A DNA stretch of 64,000 bases. It comes from Rhizobium leguminosarum bv. viciae USDA 2370. Its GTDB lineage: Bacteria; Pseudomonadota; Alphaproteobacteria; Rhizobiales; Rhizobiaceae. The notes beneath the pieces are model-generated. The model saw only the letters and a program-made list of their open reading frames with translations, ran no database searches and had not been told where the DNA came from. Made by a program: the position numbers and the translations under genes. Below are positions 25,826 through 35,265 of this stretch, one piece after another. The stretch spans positions 79,195 through 143,194 of the forward strand of contig NZ_MRDL01000007.1 of NCBI RefSeq assembly GCF_002008365.1. The letters are read 5' to 3'. How positions within the stretch are numbered: the first letter of the stretch is position 1; every line of letters starts with the position of its first letter.

Positions 25826-25870
25826 GCAATTCCAGGAAAAGTGTGGCGCGGTCTTCCGTCCGGAATTGCG
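25826..25870. repeat. Intergenic palindrome, tandem copy 2
   Basis: Copy of 25768-25812 with small changes (GTGTGGCGCGGTCTTCC for GTGCCGCGCGGTTTTCC). The linker GTAAAAGGTTAGAG recurs after both copies. It lies just past the radical SAM gene end. Confidence 0.85.
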
Positions 25871-25883
25871 TAAAAACAAAAGG

Positions 25884-27041
25884 TTAGAGCAGCGACAACT
25901 GCACGCCGCTGCCATCGGGCGGCACGAACAGATCGTCGCGCAGCGGCACGCTGCGGCGTGTCAGGCCGAAACGTCGGGCTGCCATTTCAAAACGCCGGGC
26001 GATCTGCCAGGCATAGGGGCCGGCGCCCTTCATGCGCTTGCCGAATTCGGCATCATAATCCTTGCCGCCGCGCATCGAGCGCACCAGCGACATCACATGC
26101 CGGTAACGATCGGGGTAATGCTGCAGCAACCAGTCGCGAAACAGCGGGCTGACCTCGAGCGGCAGCCTGAGGATGACATAGCTCGCCTCTGCGGCGCCGG
26201 CAGCCTTTGCCGATTCGAGGATGCGCTCAAGTTCGTGGTCGTTCAGCGCCGGGATGAGCGGGGCGGCCATGACAGCCGTCTGCACGCCTGCTTCGGCAAG
26301 GGTGCGGATCGTCTCCAGCCGCCGCGGCGGCGTGGCGGCACGCGGCTCCATCGTCCGGGCAAGCTTGCGATCCAGCGTGGTCACCGAGATGCCGACGCGC
26401 ACCAGGTTCTTAGCTGCCATCTCCTGCAGAATGTCGAGATCACGCAGGATCATCGCCGACTTGGTGACGATGGATACCGGATGGTTCGCCTTGTTCAACA
26501 CCTCGAGAATGCCGCGCATGATGCGCCATTCCTTTTCGATCGGCTGATAGGGATCGGTATTGGTGCCGATCGCAATCACCCGCACCTTGTAGCCGGGCTT
26601 GGCGAGTTCCCGCTCCAGGAGTTTTGCTGCATCGGGCTTGGCAAAAAGCTTCGTCTCGAAATCGAGCCCTGCAGAAAGCCCCATATAGGCGTGTGTCGGC
26701 CGGGCGAAACAATAGATGCAGCCGTGCTCGCAGCCGCGATAGGGATTGATCGAGCGGTCGAACGGAATGTCCGGCGATTCGTTGCGGGTGATTGCCGTGC
26801 GCGGCTTCTCGACCTGCACTTCGGTCTTGAAGGGCGGTAGCTCTTCCCACGTCTGCCAGCCATCGTCGACGGTCTCCCGCTGCAGCGCCTCGAACCGACC
26901 TGTCGGGTTCAGCCCGGCCCCACGTCCACGCCGCCGATCGACCTCGACTCTCAGCCCGGAGGAAACGATCATCGCATCGGCAATATCTGCCGTATTGGCA
27001 GGCGCGAATGCGGCCTGCCCTGCCAGGGACTGCTCTCTCAT
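25884..27041 (-). CDS. PA0069-family radical SAM protein (SplB-like)
   Basis: 385 residues. The 4Fe-4S ligands are seen as C-x3-C-x2-C in GCEHGCIYCFARPTH (about residue 107), with GTNTDPYQPIEK, a typical SAM-enzyme strand, and SIVTKS downstream. The family is related to spore photoproduct lyase proteins, but its reaction is unknown. ATG 27041 follows GGGAGAATCC; a longer frame to 27128 lacks a ribosome binding site. Confidence 0.88.
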   Translation of the reverse strand: MREQSLAGQAAFAPANTADIADAMIVSSGLRVEVDRRRGRGAGLNPTGRFEALQRETVDDGWQTWEELPPFKTEVQVEKPRTAITRNESPDIPFDRSINPYRGCEHGCIYCFARPTHAYMGLSAGLDFETKLFAKPDAAKLLERELAKPGYKVRVIAIGTNTDPYQPIEKEWRIMRGILEVLNKANHPVSIVTKSAMILRDLDILQEMAAKNLVRVGISVTTLDRKLARTMEPRAATPPRRLETIRTLAEAGVQTAVMAAPLIPALNDHELERILESAKAAGAAEASYVILRLPLEVSPLFRDWLLQHYPDRYRHVMSLVRSMRGGKDYDAEFGKRMKGAGPYAWQIARRFEMAARRFGLTRRSVPLRDDLFVPPDGSGVQLSLL

Positions 27042-27180
27042 CGGATTCTCCCGTGGCGGAAAGCCATCGCCTCCGCCCGTTCTGCTGATTAAATTCCTAT
27101 CTGCAAAACGAGAACAATGCAAGAACAAAATGAGGAAAACGGTGCTGGCAAAAATTTGTGCGGCGCATTATAAATGGTCA

Positions 27181-27699
27181 ATGTTGACGGTTGTTCTCGA
27201 ATGTCAGGATCAGGAATCTGAGCTGGCGCAGACCTTATCGGTATTGGTGGCAGGCGCGGTGGAGGGGCTGGTGAGCGATGTGGTCGTGCTCGATCACGGC
27301 TCGCGCGACGGCACCTCGCGGGTGGCCGACGCCGCCGGCTGCCGCTTCCATTCGCAGTGGGATATCAAGGACATCGTCCGCTCCGCCCGCGGCGAATGGC
27401 TGCTCTTCGTCGAGCCGGGCGCGAGACCCCAGGCCGGCTGGATCGATGAGATCGCCGAATATGTCGCGCTGAACAAGCTGCCGGCGCGCTTCACCGCCTC
27501 GCGTGGTTACAGGCGCCCGTTCTTCCAGCGTGTCGGCCGTGCCGTGCCGCCGCTGGAACTCGGCTTTCTCCTGCCGAAGAAGCAGGCGCTCGCCATCGCC
27601 AAAAGCGGGATGCGGCTTACCGAATTCGTCAAGGGCCAGAAGCCGCGCAAGCTCGCGAGCGAACTGATTCCCTCCTGGGTCGCCCGCGCTGCACGATAG
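27181..27699 (+). CDS. Small GT2-like glycosyltransferase-fold protein
   Basis: 172 residues beginning MLTVVLECQDQESELAQTL. It has the nucleotide-sugar fold pattern VVVLDHGSRDGTSRVADAAG in place of the usual DDGSxDxT, and EWLLFVEPGARP instead of a DxD, so catalytic ability is uncertain. It lacks the C-terminal acceptor region of full-length family 2 enzymes. ATG 27181 is chosen; an in-frame ATG at 27130 would add an unrelated lysine-rich start. The acceptor is unknown. Confidence 0.7.
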   Translation: MLTVVLECQDQESELAQTLSVLVAGAVEGLVSDVVVLDHGSRDGTSRVADAAGCRFHSQWDIKDIVRSARGEWLLFVEPGARPQAGWIDEIAEYVALNKLPARFTASRGYRRPFFQRVGRAVPPLELGFLLPKKQALAIAKSGMRLTEFVKGQKPRKLASELIPSWVARAAR

Positions 27700-27881
27700 G
27701 TGCCGCAATCCTCTCCATGAGCAAAAGATGGCGCCCAATAGGATTTCGCGCTATAATTCGAACATGGCGCCGTCGAAGCGCCGCGCTTCGCAACGGAATG
27801 GCCATGGAATGCCGGTGAACGGCAGAACAGGTCAGCGAAAATCTCCTCTTCTGCCGGGTTTCCGGCGAAAGGAGGTGCGTC

Positions 27882-28196
27882 ATGGTACGCAATATGATCT
27901 ACGGCCTCATAGCCGTCATATTGCCGACATTGGTGATCGCGCATCCGCATTCGGCAGCATCGCAGATGATGCGCAGTTGCGCAGGCCGACCCGAAATCGT
28001 CAATTTCCTGGACAAAAACTTCGCCGAAAAGCTCACGGCAGTCGGACTGATCAACGAGAACGCCATTCTTGAGGTCTATGCCGCCGAAAGCGGCACCTGG
28101 ACCCTCATCGTCACGGATGTTCACGGCATAAGCTGCGTTCTGCTGTCGGGTGATAGCTGGGACACCATGCCCGTCTTGCCGGGCCTGGCCACATAG
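27882..28196 (+). CDS. Small exported protein of unknown function
   Basis: 104 residues with a signal peptide (MVRNMIYGLIAVILPTLVIA, cleavage near residue 20-26) and a mature part with two Cys (SCAGRPEI and SCVLLSG) that could form a disulfide. ATG 27882 follows a near-perfect ribosome binding site AAAGGAGGTGC. I do not recognise the family. It stands between the glycosyltransferase-like gene and convergent moaB. Confidence 0.75.
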   Translation: MVRNMIYGLIAVILPTLVIAHPHSAASQMMRSCAGRPEIVNFLDKNFAEKLTAVGLINENAILEVYAAESGTWTLIVTDVHGISCVLLSGDSWDTMPVLPGLAT

Positions 28197-28200
28197 TGAA

Positions 28201-28222
28201 TGCCCCTGGTTCGCCAGGGGCA
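28201..28222. terminator. Bidirectional hairpin with UUCG loop
   Basis: Perfect 9-bp stem TGCCCCTGG / CCAGGGGCA closed by TTCG, an extra-stable tetraloop, between two convergent genes. No U tract on the plus side. Confidence 0.65.
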
Positions 28223-28230
28223 ACCATGCC

Positions 28231-28785
28231 CTACTTCGTCGCGCCGCGTTTCAGGTGTTCGTCCAGACGCGGCATGATCTCGACGAAATTGCACGGCGCG
28301 CTGCGGTAGTCGAGCTGTCCTTTCAGAATGCCGTCCCAGGCATCCCGGCAGGCACCGGGCGAGCCCGGCAGCACGAAGATGAAGGTGGAGTTGGCAACAC
28401 CTGCCGTGGCGCGCGACTGGATCGTCGCCGTGCCGATCTTCTCGTAGGAGATCCGGTGGAAGATGGCGGAAAAGCCGTCCATCCGCTTTTCGAACAAAGG
28501 CTCCAGCGCCTCTGGCGTCACGTCGCGGCCGGTAAAGCCGGTGCCGCCGGTGGTGATGACAACGTCTATGTCTTCTCTGTCAGTCCAGGCCTTCACCCGC
28601 GCGGCAATCTCCGCGCGATCATCAGGCACGATCCCCCGGTCGACCAACCTATGGCCCGCCTCTGTAATCCGCGCCGCCAGCGTGTCGCCTGACTTGTCTG
28701 TCTCCGGCGTGCGGGTATCCGAGATCGTCAGAACCGCAATGCCGACCGCGATGAAGGGCCGCTTTTCGTCCAGACCTGCCATCAT
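28231..28785 (-). CDS. moaB: Molybdenum cofactor biosynthesis protein MoaB
   Basis: 184 residues of the MoaB/MogA fold that adenylates molybdopterin. Substrate-loop motifs TTGGTGFTGRDVTPEAL and LPGSPGACRDAW are intact. No other moa gene is nearby. The start codon overlaps the ispE stop by 4 bp, so expression is coupled to ispE, an unrelated pathway. Confidence 0.9.
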   Translation of the reverse strand: MMAGLDEKRPFIAVGIAVLTISDTRTPETDKSGDTLAARITEAGHRLVDRGIVPDDRAEIAARVKAWTDREDIDVVITTGGTGFTGRDVTPEALEPLFEKRMDGFSAIFHRISYEKIGTATIQSRATAGVANSTFIFVLPGSPGACRDAWDGILKGQLDYRSAPCNFVEIMPRLDEHLKRGATK

Positions 28786-29693
28786 GCGCCTCCCGAAACC
28801 GTTTCCGTCGCCTGGAAATACCAGTCGGGCCGCTCGTCGTGAAGAGCTGCCGCCGCATCTTCGGCAGCAGCCATGGTCGCAAAGATGCCGAAACAGGTGG
28901 CGCCGGAACCGGACATGCGGGTCAAAAGCGCGCCGTTAGCCTGCAGCATCGCCGAGATCGCCGCAATCTCCGGCACGAGTTCGCGCGCCGGCGGCTCCAG
29001 GTCGTTGCGGGCAGCGGCAATCGCCGCGAGCCAGTCGGCAGCTAGAGGCCGGCTCGGTGGCAGGCTCAGGGCCGGATTGTTCTTTGTCGCCAGTTGGCGG
29101 AAAACCTCGGGCGTGGAGACGCCCTTCAGCGGATTGGCGAGCACCATGGCAAGGACGGGCAGCTCCGGCACGGGTTCGATCTTTTCGCCGATGCCGCGGG
29201 CAATCAGCGGCCGGCTCGCAAGGCACATCGGCACGTCGGCGCCGAGCTTCAGGGCGAGAGCTGCGAGCGCCTCCTCGGGCAAGCTCGTGCCCCAGAGCCG
29301 CATCAGCCCACGCAGCGTCGCGGCCGCATCGGCCGAGCCGCCGCCGATGCCGGAGGCAACCGGCAGATTCTTTTCGAGCTGGATACGGACGGGAAAGGCG
29401 AGGGGACCGATCGCCTCGCGCAGGAGATCGCGCGCCTTCAGCACCAGGTTGGTGCCGCCGTCGCCGGCAAGTGTTTCGCCGAAACGGCCAGACAGGGTAA
29501 ATTCGTCGGTCGGCGACCGCATGAAGTCCAGCCGGTCGCCATGATCTGTGAAGGTCACCAGCATATCGAGCAGATGATAGCCATCCGGCCGCTGGCCCGT
29601 CACATGCAGGGCCAGGTTGATTTTCGCACGAGCTTCCTCGGAGATGCTGGAGCATGATGCCGAAAAGTCTGAGCGGTTTTCGGACGACATCAT
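28782..29693 (-). CDS. ispE: 4-diphosphocytidyl-2-C-methyl-D-erythritol kinase
   Basis: GHMP kinase of the MEP isoprenoid pathway, 303 residues. Typical motifs: ARAKINLALHVTGQRPDGYH near the start, the ATP loop VASGIGGGSADAAATL (about residue 110), and RMSGSGATCFG near the C-terminus. The first 16 or so residues (MMSSENRSDFSASCSS) are encoded inside a palindromic repeat (29651-29696), and no ATG, GTG or TTG occurs between that repeat and the conserved ARAKIN segment. ATG 29693 or 29690 must therefore be used. Confidence 0.93.
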   Translation of the reverse strand: MMSSENRSDFSASCSSISEEARAKINLALHVTGQRPDGYHLLDMLVTFTDHGDRLDFMRSPTDEFTLSGRFGETLAGDGGTNLVLKARDLLREAIGPLAFPVRIQLEKNLPVASGIGGGSADAAATLRGLMRLWGTSLPEEALAALALKLGADVPMCLASRPLIARGIGEKIEPVPELPVLAMVLANPLKGVSTPEVFRQLATKNNPALSLPPSRPLAADWLAAIAAARNDLEPPARELVPEIAAISAMLQANGALLTRMSGSGATCFGIFATMAAAEDAAAALHDERPDWYFQATETVSGGA

Positions 29694-29696
29694 GCT
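29651..29696. repeat. Intergenic palindrome overlapping the ispE start
   Basis: AGCATGATGCCGAAAAGTCT at one end and GACATCATGCT at the other pair over about 45 nt; core GAAAAGTCTGAGCGGTTTTC. It supplies the ispE start codon and N-terminal codons. Confidence 0.85.
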
Positions 29697-29762
29697 CTAC
29701 TTCTTTGATCTCGAAGCGGCCAAGCCCTCTTCAGGGCCCTCTTCAGGCAAACGTCCCGCCCG

Positions 29763-31595
29763 TCAGGATTTCTTGTCGACCGGCGGCGGGATGACGGGTG
29801 CCGGATCCGGCTGCTTCTTGTCGGCCGCCTTGGCATCGTCGCTGGCGGGAGGCAGGCCGTTGGCGACCTTGTCCTTGATCTTCGGAATTTCGGCGGCTTC
29901 AGGCTCCGAGCTGAGCGCCCGGTTCCACTGGTAGACGGCCTCGAGCTTGCGCCCGACGCGCCAGTAGGCATCGCCGAGATGGTCGTTGATCGTCGCGTCG
30001 CCGGCCTTGATCTGTGCGGCCCGTTCCAGCTCGTCGACGGCATCGTCGAAGCGGTTGAGGCGGAAATAGGCCCAGCCGAGCGAATCGATGATGTAACCAT
30101 CGTCAGGGCGAAGATCGACGGCCTTCTTGATCATGCCGAGACCTTCGTCGAGGTTCCGGTTCATGTCGATCCAGGAATAACCGAGATAGTTCAGCACCTG
30201 CGGCTGGTCGGGATTGAGCTCCAGCGCCTTGCGGAAGTTCGGTTCCGCCTGGTCCCACTTCTTCAGCCGCTCATAGGCGATGCCGCGTTGGAAGAAGACG
30301 CTCCAGTTGGCGCGGCCGGGAATGGGGCCGATCGCATCGACGGCCTTGTCGTAATTGGTGGCCATCGCCTGGTAGTCCTTGGCGTCGGAGAGCACGCTGC
30401 CATAGGCGAGGTAACTGCGGATGTCCTTCGGGTCGGAGGCGATCAGCGCCTGCAGGTGCTTGCGCGCCTCATCCACCTTGCCGCCCTGGGCAAGGGCAAG
30501 GCCGAGCTGCAGCTCGGAGATGCGCCGCATCGGTGAATTCTCGGGCACCTTCTTGTAGAGCGCGATGGCGCGGTCCATCTGGTTCTGCTTCTCGGCAATG
30601 CCGCCGAGCAGCACCAGCGTATCGGCGCTGTTCGGATCGAGCGCATTGGCCGTCTGCAGGTAAAGCGAGACGATATCCTCGGCGCCGTCGCGGTTCAGCG
30701 CGCCGCCGACGGAGAAGAGCACGCCGGCAGCCCCTTCTTCGGCCGTCTTGACCTGCTGTTCCTGCTTCTCGTTCTTTTCGACGCTGTCGCGCAGCGCATT
30801 CAGCGGCGCATAGTTCGGCAGCAGGTTGTCGCCGACGGAAACGGCGTCGAGCGCCTTCTGCTTGTTGCCTTGTGTTGCTTCGAGGCGGGCAAGCGCCATC
30901 ACCGCGCGCATGAAGGTATCGGGCGCCGTCGCTCCGCCTTCCTTGTCGAGCACGGCATCGTTCAGATGCTGGCGGGCGGATTTCACGTCGCCGATGGCGA
31001 TGGCGATCGCGCCGGCATTGTAATTCTGGAAGATGCGGAACCAGTCCGGCCCCTTCATCTTCTCGACCATAGCAAGCGCCTCCTTGCCGCGGCCGGCGCC
31101 GACACGAGCCCAGGCGAGCAGCAGGTCGTTCATCATCCGGTCGAGATCGTTCGGCCCCTTATATTTCAGGATGGACTCGGCGGTCTTGTAGTCGTCGCGG
31201 CGCACGGCATCCATGCCGCGCACAATCGTGGTGATGCGCTCGACGGAAGGATCGCCTTTCAGGTCGTTGGCGTATTTGACGCCCTCCTTGATGTCGCCAT
31301 TGAGCAGCAGCGAGATCATCAGCCGCTGGCGAATCTCGGGATTGCCGGGCTCGATCTGCAGCGCCTTCTTGTAGAGCTCGATCGCCGTTTCGTAGTCATG
31401 ATCGACATCGGCCGTGCGCGCGGCAAGGAAGGCTCCGGAGAAGCTGGTAACGCTATCGGCATCAAAGTGAGCGGCCGTACCGGCATCGTCTGCCTTGGCC
31501 GCATCCTCGGCGTTCACGCCGCCGACACTGCCCAGCGAAAGGACAGCTGCAAGCGCTGCGCTCGTAAGAAGACGGATGGCAAGTCTCTGCCGCAT
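29763..31595 (-). CDS. Exported tetratricopeptide-repeat protein
   Basis: 610 residues. A signal peptide (LAIRLLTSAALAAVLSLGSV, cleavage near NAED) is followed by a solenoid of TPR-type helix pairs from about residue 55 to 570, such as SFSGAFLAARTADVDHDYET and ALELNPDQPQVLNYLGYSWI. The tail is rich in Asp, Lys and Pro. Such proteins act as periplasmic or outer-membrane scaffolds; no partner can be named. ATG 31595 is chosen (MRQRLAIR), since the frame above it has no signal-peptide logic. Same strand as ispE, 70 bp upstream. Confidence 0.88.
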   Translation of the reverse strand: MRQRLAIRLLTSAALAAVLSLGSVGGVNAEDAAKADDAGTAAHFDADSVTSFSGAFLAARTADVDHDYETAIELYKKALQIEPGNPEIRQRLMISLLLNGDIKEGVKYANDLKGDPSVERITTIVRGMDAVRRDDYKTAESILKYKGPNDLDRMMNDLLLAWARVGAGRGKEALAMVEKMKGPDWFRIFQNYNAGAIAIAIGDVKSARQHLNDAVLDKEGGATAPDTFMRAVMALARLEATQGNKQKALDAVSVGDNLLPNYAPLNALRDSVEKNEKQEQQVKTAEEGAAGVLFSVGGALNRDGAEDIVSLYLQTANALDPNSADTLVLLGGIAEKQNQMDRAIALYKKVPENSPMRRISELQLGLALAQGGKVDEARKHLQALIASDPKDIRSYLAYGSVLSDAKDYQAMATNYDKAVDAIGPIPGRANWSVFFQRGIAYERLKKWDQAEPNFRKALELNPDQPQVLNYLGYSWIDMNRNLDEGLGMIKKAVDLRPDDGYIIDSLGWAYFRLNRFDDAVDELERAAQIKAGDATINDHLGDAYWRVGRKLEAVYQWNRALSSEPEAAEIPKIKDKVANGLPPASDDAKAADKKQPDPAPVIPPPVDKKS

Positions 31596-31728
31596 TAGGA
31601 AACCTTTCTTCGACAGCGTCCCGACAATGGTGCCGGCCGCAAAACAAGTTGCGATCACTGATTCATAACAGGATGGCTTTTTTGAAGCGGCGCCGCAAGA
31701 AAATCAGCCTGCGATCAAGGACGTTTGA

Positions 31729-32745
31729 TCAATTGACGCGCTCGATGCAGAAGTCGATCACTTCCATCAGGGCGGATTTCCACACCGTATCGGGAAGCGG
31801 CGCAAGCGCGTCCCGCGCGATCGTGCCATAATGGATCGCGCGGCCGATCGTGTCGCTGAGCGTGCCATATTTGGTGATCAGCCCCAGCGCTTTTTCGAGG
31901 TTGGCGTCGGTGCTGTTGCCGGCTTCGATCGCATCGCGCCAGAAGGCGCGCTCGTCCTCGGTGCCGCGGCGATAGGCGAGAATAACAGGGAGGGTGATCT
32001 TGCCCTCGCGGAAATCGTCGCCGACATTCTTGCCGAGATCGGCAGCCTTGCCGCCGTAGTCGAGCGCATCGTCGACGAGCTGGAAGGCGAGCCCCAGATT
32101 CATGCCGTAGGATTTCAGCGCATTGCGGCCGGAGCGGCCGGCCTCTGCGACGATCGGCCCGACTTCGGCGGCGGCAGCAAAGAGAGCCGCCGTCTTGGCG
32201 CGAATGACGGAGAGATAATCGTCCTCGGTCGTCTCCATGTTCTTGGCGACCGAAAGCTGCAGCACTTCGCCTTCGGCAATCACGCAGGCGGCGGAAGACA
32301 ACACGTCGAGCGCATCGAGCGAGCCGACATCGACCATCATGCGGAAGGCCTGGCCGAGCAGGAAGTCGCCGACCAGCACGCTTGCCTGGTTGCCCCAGAT
32401 CATCCGCGCCGTCGGCTTGCTGCGGCGCAGATCGCTTTCGTCGACGACGTCGTCATGCAGCAGTGTCGCCGTGTGCATGAATTCGACCGATGTGGCGAGC
32501 TTGACGTGGTTTTCGCCCCTGTAGTCGAACAGCGAGGCGGAAGCCAGCGTCAGCATCGGCCGCAGCCGCTTGCCGCCGGACGAGATCAGATGGTTCGCCA
32601 CTTCGGGGATCATCTGCACGTCGGAGCCGGCCTTGGACAGAATGAGCTGGTTCACTCGCTCCATGTCCGCCCTGGTGAGATCGACCAATGGCTTGATGGA
32701 TGCCAGTTTGTTTTTGCTTTCTTCAAGCGGTATGACCACGCCCAA
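31729..32745 (-). CDS. ispB: Octaprenyl/polyprenyl diphosphate synthase
   Basis: Makes the ubiquinone side chain; 338 residues. Both Asp-rich motifs are present: LLHDDVVDESDLRR (first, DDxxD) and QLVDDALDY (second), with GGKRLRPMLTLA near the N-terminus. The start is TTG 32745, preceded by CAGGAGT at the right distance; GTG 32739 is an alternative. The frame extends further upstream without support. Functionally linked to ubiA at 54673, which uses its product. Confidence 0.92.
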   Translation of the reverse strand: MGVVIPLEESKNKLASIKPLVDLTRADMERVNQLILSKAGSDVQMIPEVANHLISSGGKRLRPMLTLASASLFDYRGENHVKLATSVEFMHTATLLHDDVVDESDLRRSKPTARMIWGNQASVLVGDFLLGQAFRMMVDVGSLDALDVLSSAACVIAEGEVLQLSVAKNMETTEDDYLSVIRAKTAALFAAAAEVGPIVAEAGRSGRNALKSYGMNLGLAFQLVDDALDYGGKAADLGKNVGDDFREGKITLPVILAYRRGTEDERAFWRDAIEAGNSTDANLEKALGLITKYGTLSDTIGRAIHYGTIARDALAPLPDTVWKSALMEVIDFCIERVN

Positions 32746-32853
32746 CGACCCGGACTCCTGTTCATTCTTTGCACCTGACAATAGAAAGGGGCGATGGACG
32801 CGGCAAGGGGTGAATTGTCGCGCTGAGCGAAATTGGAAGGAAAACGACGGCAA

Positions 32854-33081
32854 ATGCATGAGCTTATCCGCGCCAACGACCCCGTTCTGCTCTCTTATGC
32901 CGAGAGTTTGATGAAGGATGCCGGAATTCACTGCTTCATCGCCGACCAGGGCATGAGCGTGCTGGAAGGCTCGCTCGGCATGCTGTCGCGTCGCCTGCTG
33001 GTGGATGAGGAGATGGCCGATCAGGCGCGCCGCATCCTCACCGATGCCGGTCTCGGCGGCGAGTTGCGCGAGCGGAAGTGA
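32854..33081 (+). CDS. DUF2007 family small protein
   Basis: 75 residues beginning MHELIRANDPVLLSYAESLM. The DUF2007 pattern (a short ferredoxin-like domain, DAGIHCFIADQG) is recognisable. Such proteins are proposed signal-transducing or PII-related domains, with no proven role. Starts 108 bp from the divergent ispB start and 6 bp before the methyltransferase gene, so it probably shares an operon with that gene. ATG 32854 follows GGAAGGAAAA. Confidence 0.85.
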   Translation: MHELIRANDPVLLSYAESLMKDAGIHCFIADQGMSVLEGSLGMLSRRLLVDEEMADQARRILTDAGLGGELRERK

Positions 33082-33087
33082 GCTCCG

Positions 33088-33864
33088 ATGACCGGGGAAA
33101 CCGCTGACACCATCGATGCCTTTCATCGCGGCGCCTTTCATGTGGTGCAGCCGAAGGGCAGGGGCCATCGCTCCGGCATGGATGCGATGCTGCTTGCGGC
33201 TCTGGTCGCCGACGATCGCCCGGTCAGGGTTGCCGATCTCGGCGCCGGCGCCGGTGCTGCCGGCCTTGCCGTCGCCTCGCGGCTTGCAGATTCACAAGTG
33301 GTGCTTTTCGAGCGCTCGGCCGAGATGGCCGATTATGCCCGCCGCAGCATCCTCTTGCCCGACAATGCCCATATCGCCAACCGCGTCAGCGTCGTCGAGG
33401 CCGATGTGACGCTGACCGCCAAGGCGCGCAACGATGCCGGGCTCACCGATGAAAGCTTCCACCACGTCATCATGAACCCGCCCTTTAACGACGCCGGCGA
33501 CCGGCGCACGCCGGATGCGCTGAAGGCCGAAGCCCATGCGATGACCGACGGCCTGTTCGAAAGCTGGATACGCACCGCCGGCGCGATCATGATCCCAGGC
33601 GGGCAAATGTCGCTGATCGCCAGGCCCCAGTCGATCGCCGAGATCGTTGCCGCCTGCGGCCGGCGCTTCGGCGGCATCGAGATCACCGCTATCCACCCGC
33701 GTCCGGGCGAAAACGCCGTCCGTATCCTGGTGACTGGTATCAAGGGATCGCGGGCGCGGCTGTCGCTGCGCGCCCCTCTGATCATGCACGAAGAGGGGAG
33801 CCACAAGTTCTCCCCTCTCGTCGATGATTTCAACAATGGCCGGGCGGCCTACGCCAGGCTTTAG
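33088..33864 (+). CDS. TrmN6-like SAM-dependent methyltransferase
   Basis: 258 residues. The SAM-binding motif is VADLGAGAGAAGLAVASRL (about residue 48) and the catalytic NPPF motif is MNPPFNDAGDRRTPD (about residue 130), the signature of N6-adenine or glutamine methyltransferases. The N-terminal GRGHRSGMDAMLLA matches the TrmN6 group, which methylates A37 of tRNA(Val), so that is the likely but unproven substrate. Cotranscribed with DUF2007. Confidence 0.85.
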   Translation: MTGETADTIDAFHRGAFHVVQPKGRGHRSGMDAMLLAALVADDRPVRVADLGAGAGAAGLAVASRLADSQVVLFERSAEMADYARRSILLPDNAHIANRVSVVEADVTLTAKARNDAGLTDESFHHVIMNPPFNDAGDRRTPDALKAEAHAMTDGLFESWIRTAGAIMIPGGQMSLIARPQSIAEIVAACGRRFGGIEITAIHPRPGENAVRILVTGIKGSRARLSLRAPLIMHEEGSHKFSPLVDDFNNGRAAYARL

Positions 33865-33881
33865 AGTGGTAAGTTCACGCT

Positions 33882-35222
33882 TTAGCCGGTGACAAAGTCG
33901 AAGAGCAGCTTGACGTTCAGCCCGGCGATGACGACCGCGATCAGATAGGCGATGCCGCTCAGCCAGCGGGGCGCCACCAGTTCGCCCATCTTCGCCTTGC
34001 TGGCGGTGAACATGACAAGCGGGAAGACGGCGAAGGAAAGCTGCAGGCTGAGCACCACCTGGGTGAGGATCAAAAGCTGCGCCGTGCCCTGGTCGCCGTA
34101 CCAGATGGTGACGATCGCCGCCGGCACGATGGCGATGGCGCGGGTGATCAGCCGGCGTATCCAGGGCTTCAGCCGGATCTTCAGGAAGCCTTCCATGACG
34201 ATCTGGCCGGCAAGCGTTGCCGTCACCGTCGAGTTGAGGCCGCAGCAGAGAAGCGCGATGCCGAAGAGCGTCGGCGCGATAGCGAGGCCGAGCAGCGGCG
34301 ACAGCAGTGAATGGGCCTCGCCGAGTTCGACGACGTCGGTCTTGCCGTGCGCATTGAAGGCGGCCGCCGCAAGGATGAGGATCGAGGCGTTGATCAGGAG
34401 CGCGAAACACAGCGCCACCGTCGAGTCGATCGTCGCAAAGGTCAGCGCCTCCTTCTTTTCGGGAACAGTATGGCCGTAGGCCCGCGTCTGCACGATGCCG
34501 GAGTGAAGGTAGAGATTGTGCGGCATGACGGTCGCGCCGAGAATGCCGAGCGCCAGATAGAGCATCTCCGGATTGGTGACGATGTCGGTGGTCGGGAAGA
34601 AGCCGGTGAGGACGGCGCCCCACTGTGGGTCGGCAAGCAGGATCTGCACGCCGAAGCAGACCGCGATGACGCCGAGCATCGCGATGATGAAGGCCTCCAC
34701 CCAGCGGAAGCCGAGCTTTTGCAGGAAGAGGATCACGAAGACGTCGAGCGCGGTGATCAGCACGCCGAGTTCGAGCGGGATGCCCATCAACAGATTGAGG
34801 CCGATCGCCGTGCCGATCACCTCGGCGATATCGGTGGCGATGATGGCGATTTCCGCAAGGGCCCAGAGCGGTACCGAGACATATCTCGGAAAAGCGTCGC
34901 GGCAGGCCTGCGCAAGATCGCGCCCGGAAGCGATCGCGAGACGCGCACAGAGCGCTTGCAGCACAATCGCCATCAGGTTGGAAAGCAGTGCGACGGTGAG
35001 CAGCGCGTATCCGAATTTCGAGCCGCCGGCGAGCGAGGTCGCCCAGTTGCCCGGGTCCATGTAACCGACGGCGACCATGTAGCCCGGCCCGGCGAAGGCT
35101 GCTGCCCTGCGCCACCTCGAGCTGTGACGCCCGGTTCCGACGGTGCGGTAGACATCGGAGAGCGATCCCTCTCCGCGTTCGTGCCGCCAGCCGCTCTTTG
35201 CATTCGGATTGAGGACGTCCAT
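33882..35222 (-). CDS. mntH: NRAMP-family Mn2+/H+ transporter
   Basis: 446 residues, about 11 membrane helices, inner membrane. The first-helix signature [18 protein letters not shown] carries the DPGN metal-binding motif, and the sixth-helix [10 protein letters not shown] carries the MPH motif. Convergent with the TrmN6-like gene. A possible Fur/Mur operator lies directly upstream (35266-35286). Mn2+ import is the usual role in rhizobia, with some Fe2+ transport possible. Confidence 0.94.
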   Translation of the reverse strand: MDVLNPNAKSGWRHERGEGSLSDVYRTVGTGRHSSRWRRAAAFAGPGYMVAVGYMDPGNWATSLAGGSKFGYALLTVALLSNLMAIVLQALCARLAIASGRDLAQACRDAFPRYVSVPLWALAEIAIIATDIAEVIGTAIGLNLLMGIPLELGVLITALDVFVILFLQKLGFRWVEAFIIAMLGVIAVCFGVQILLADPQWGAVLTGFFPTTDIVTNPEMLYLALGILGATVMPHNLYLHSGIVQTRAYGHTVPEKKEALTFATIDSTVALCFALLINASILILAAAAFNAHGKTDVVELGEAHSLLSPLLGLAIAPTLFGIALLCCGLNSTVTATLAGQIVMEGFLKIRLKPWIRRLITRAIAIVPAAIVTIWYGDQGTAQLLILTQVVLSLQLSFAVFPLVMFTASKAKMGELVAPRWLSGIAYLIAVVIAGLNVKLLFDFVTG

Positions 35223-35265
35223 GCGATTTCCACCTGTTTTATCGTCAGGGCACTATGACGAATTA

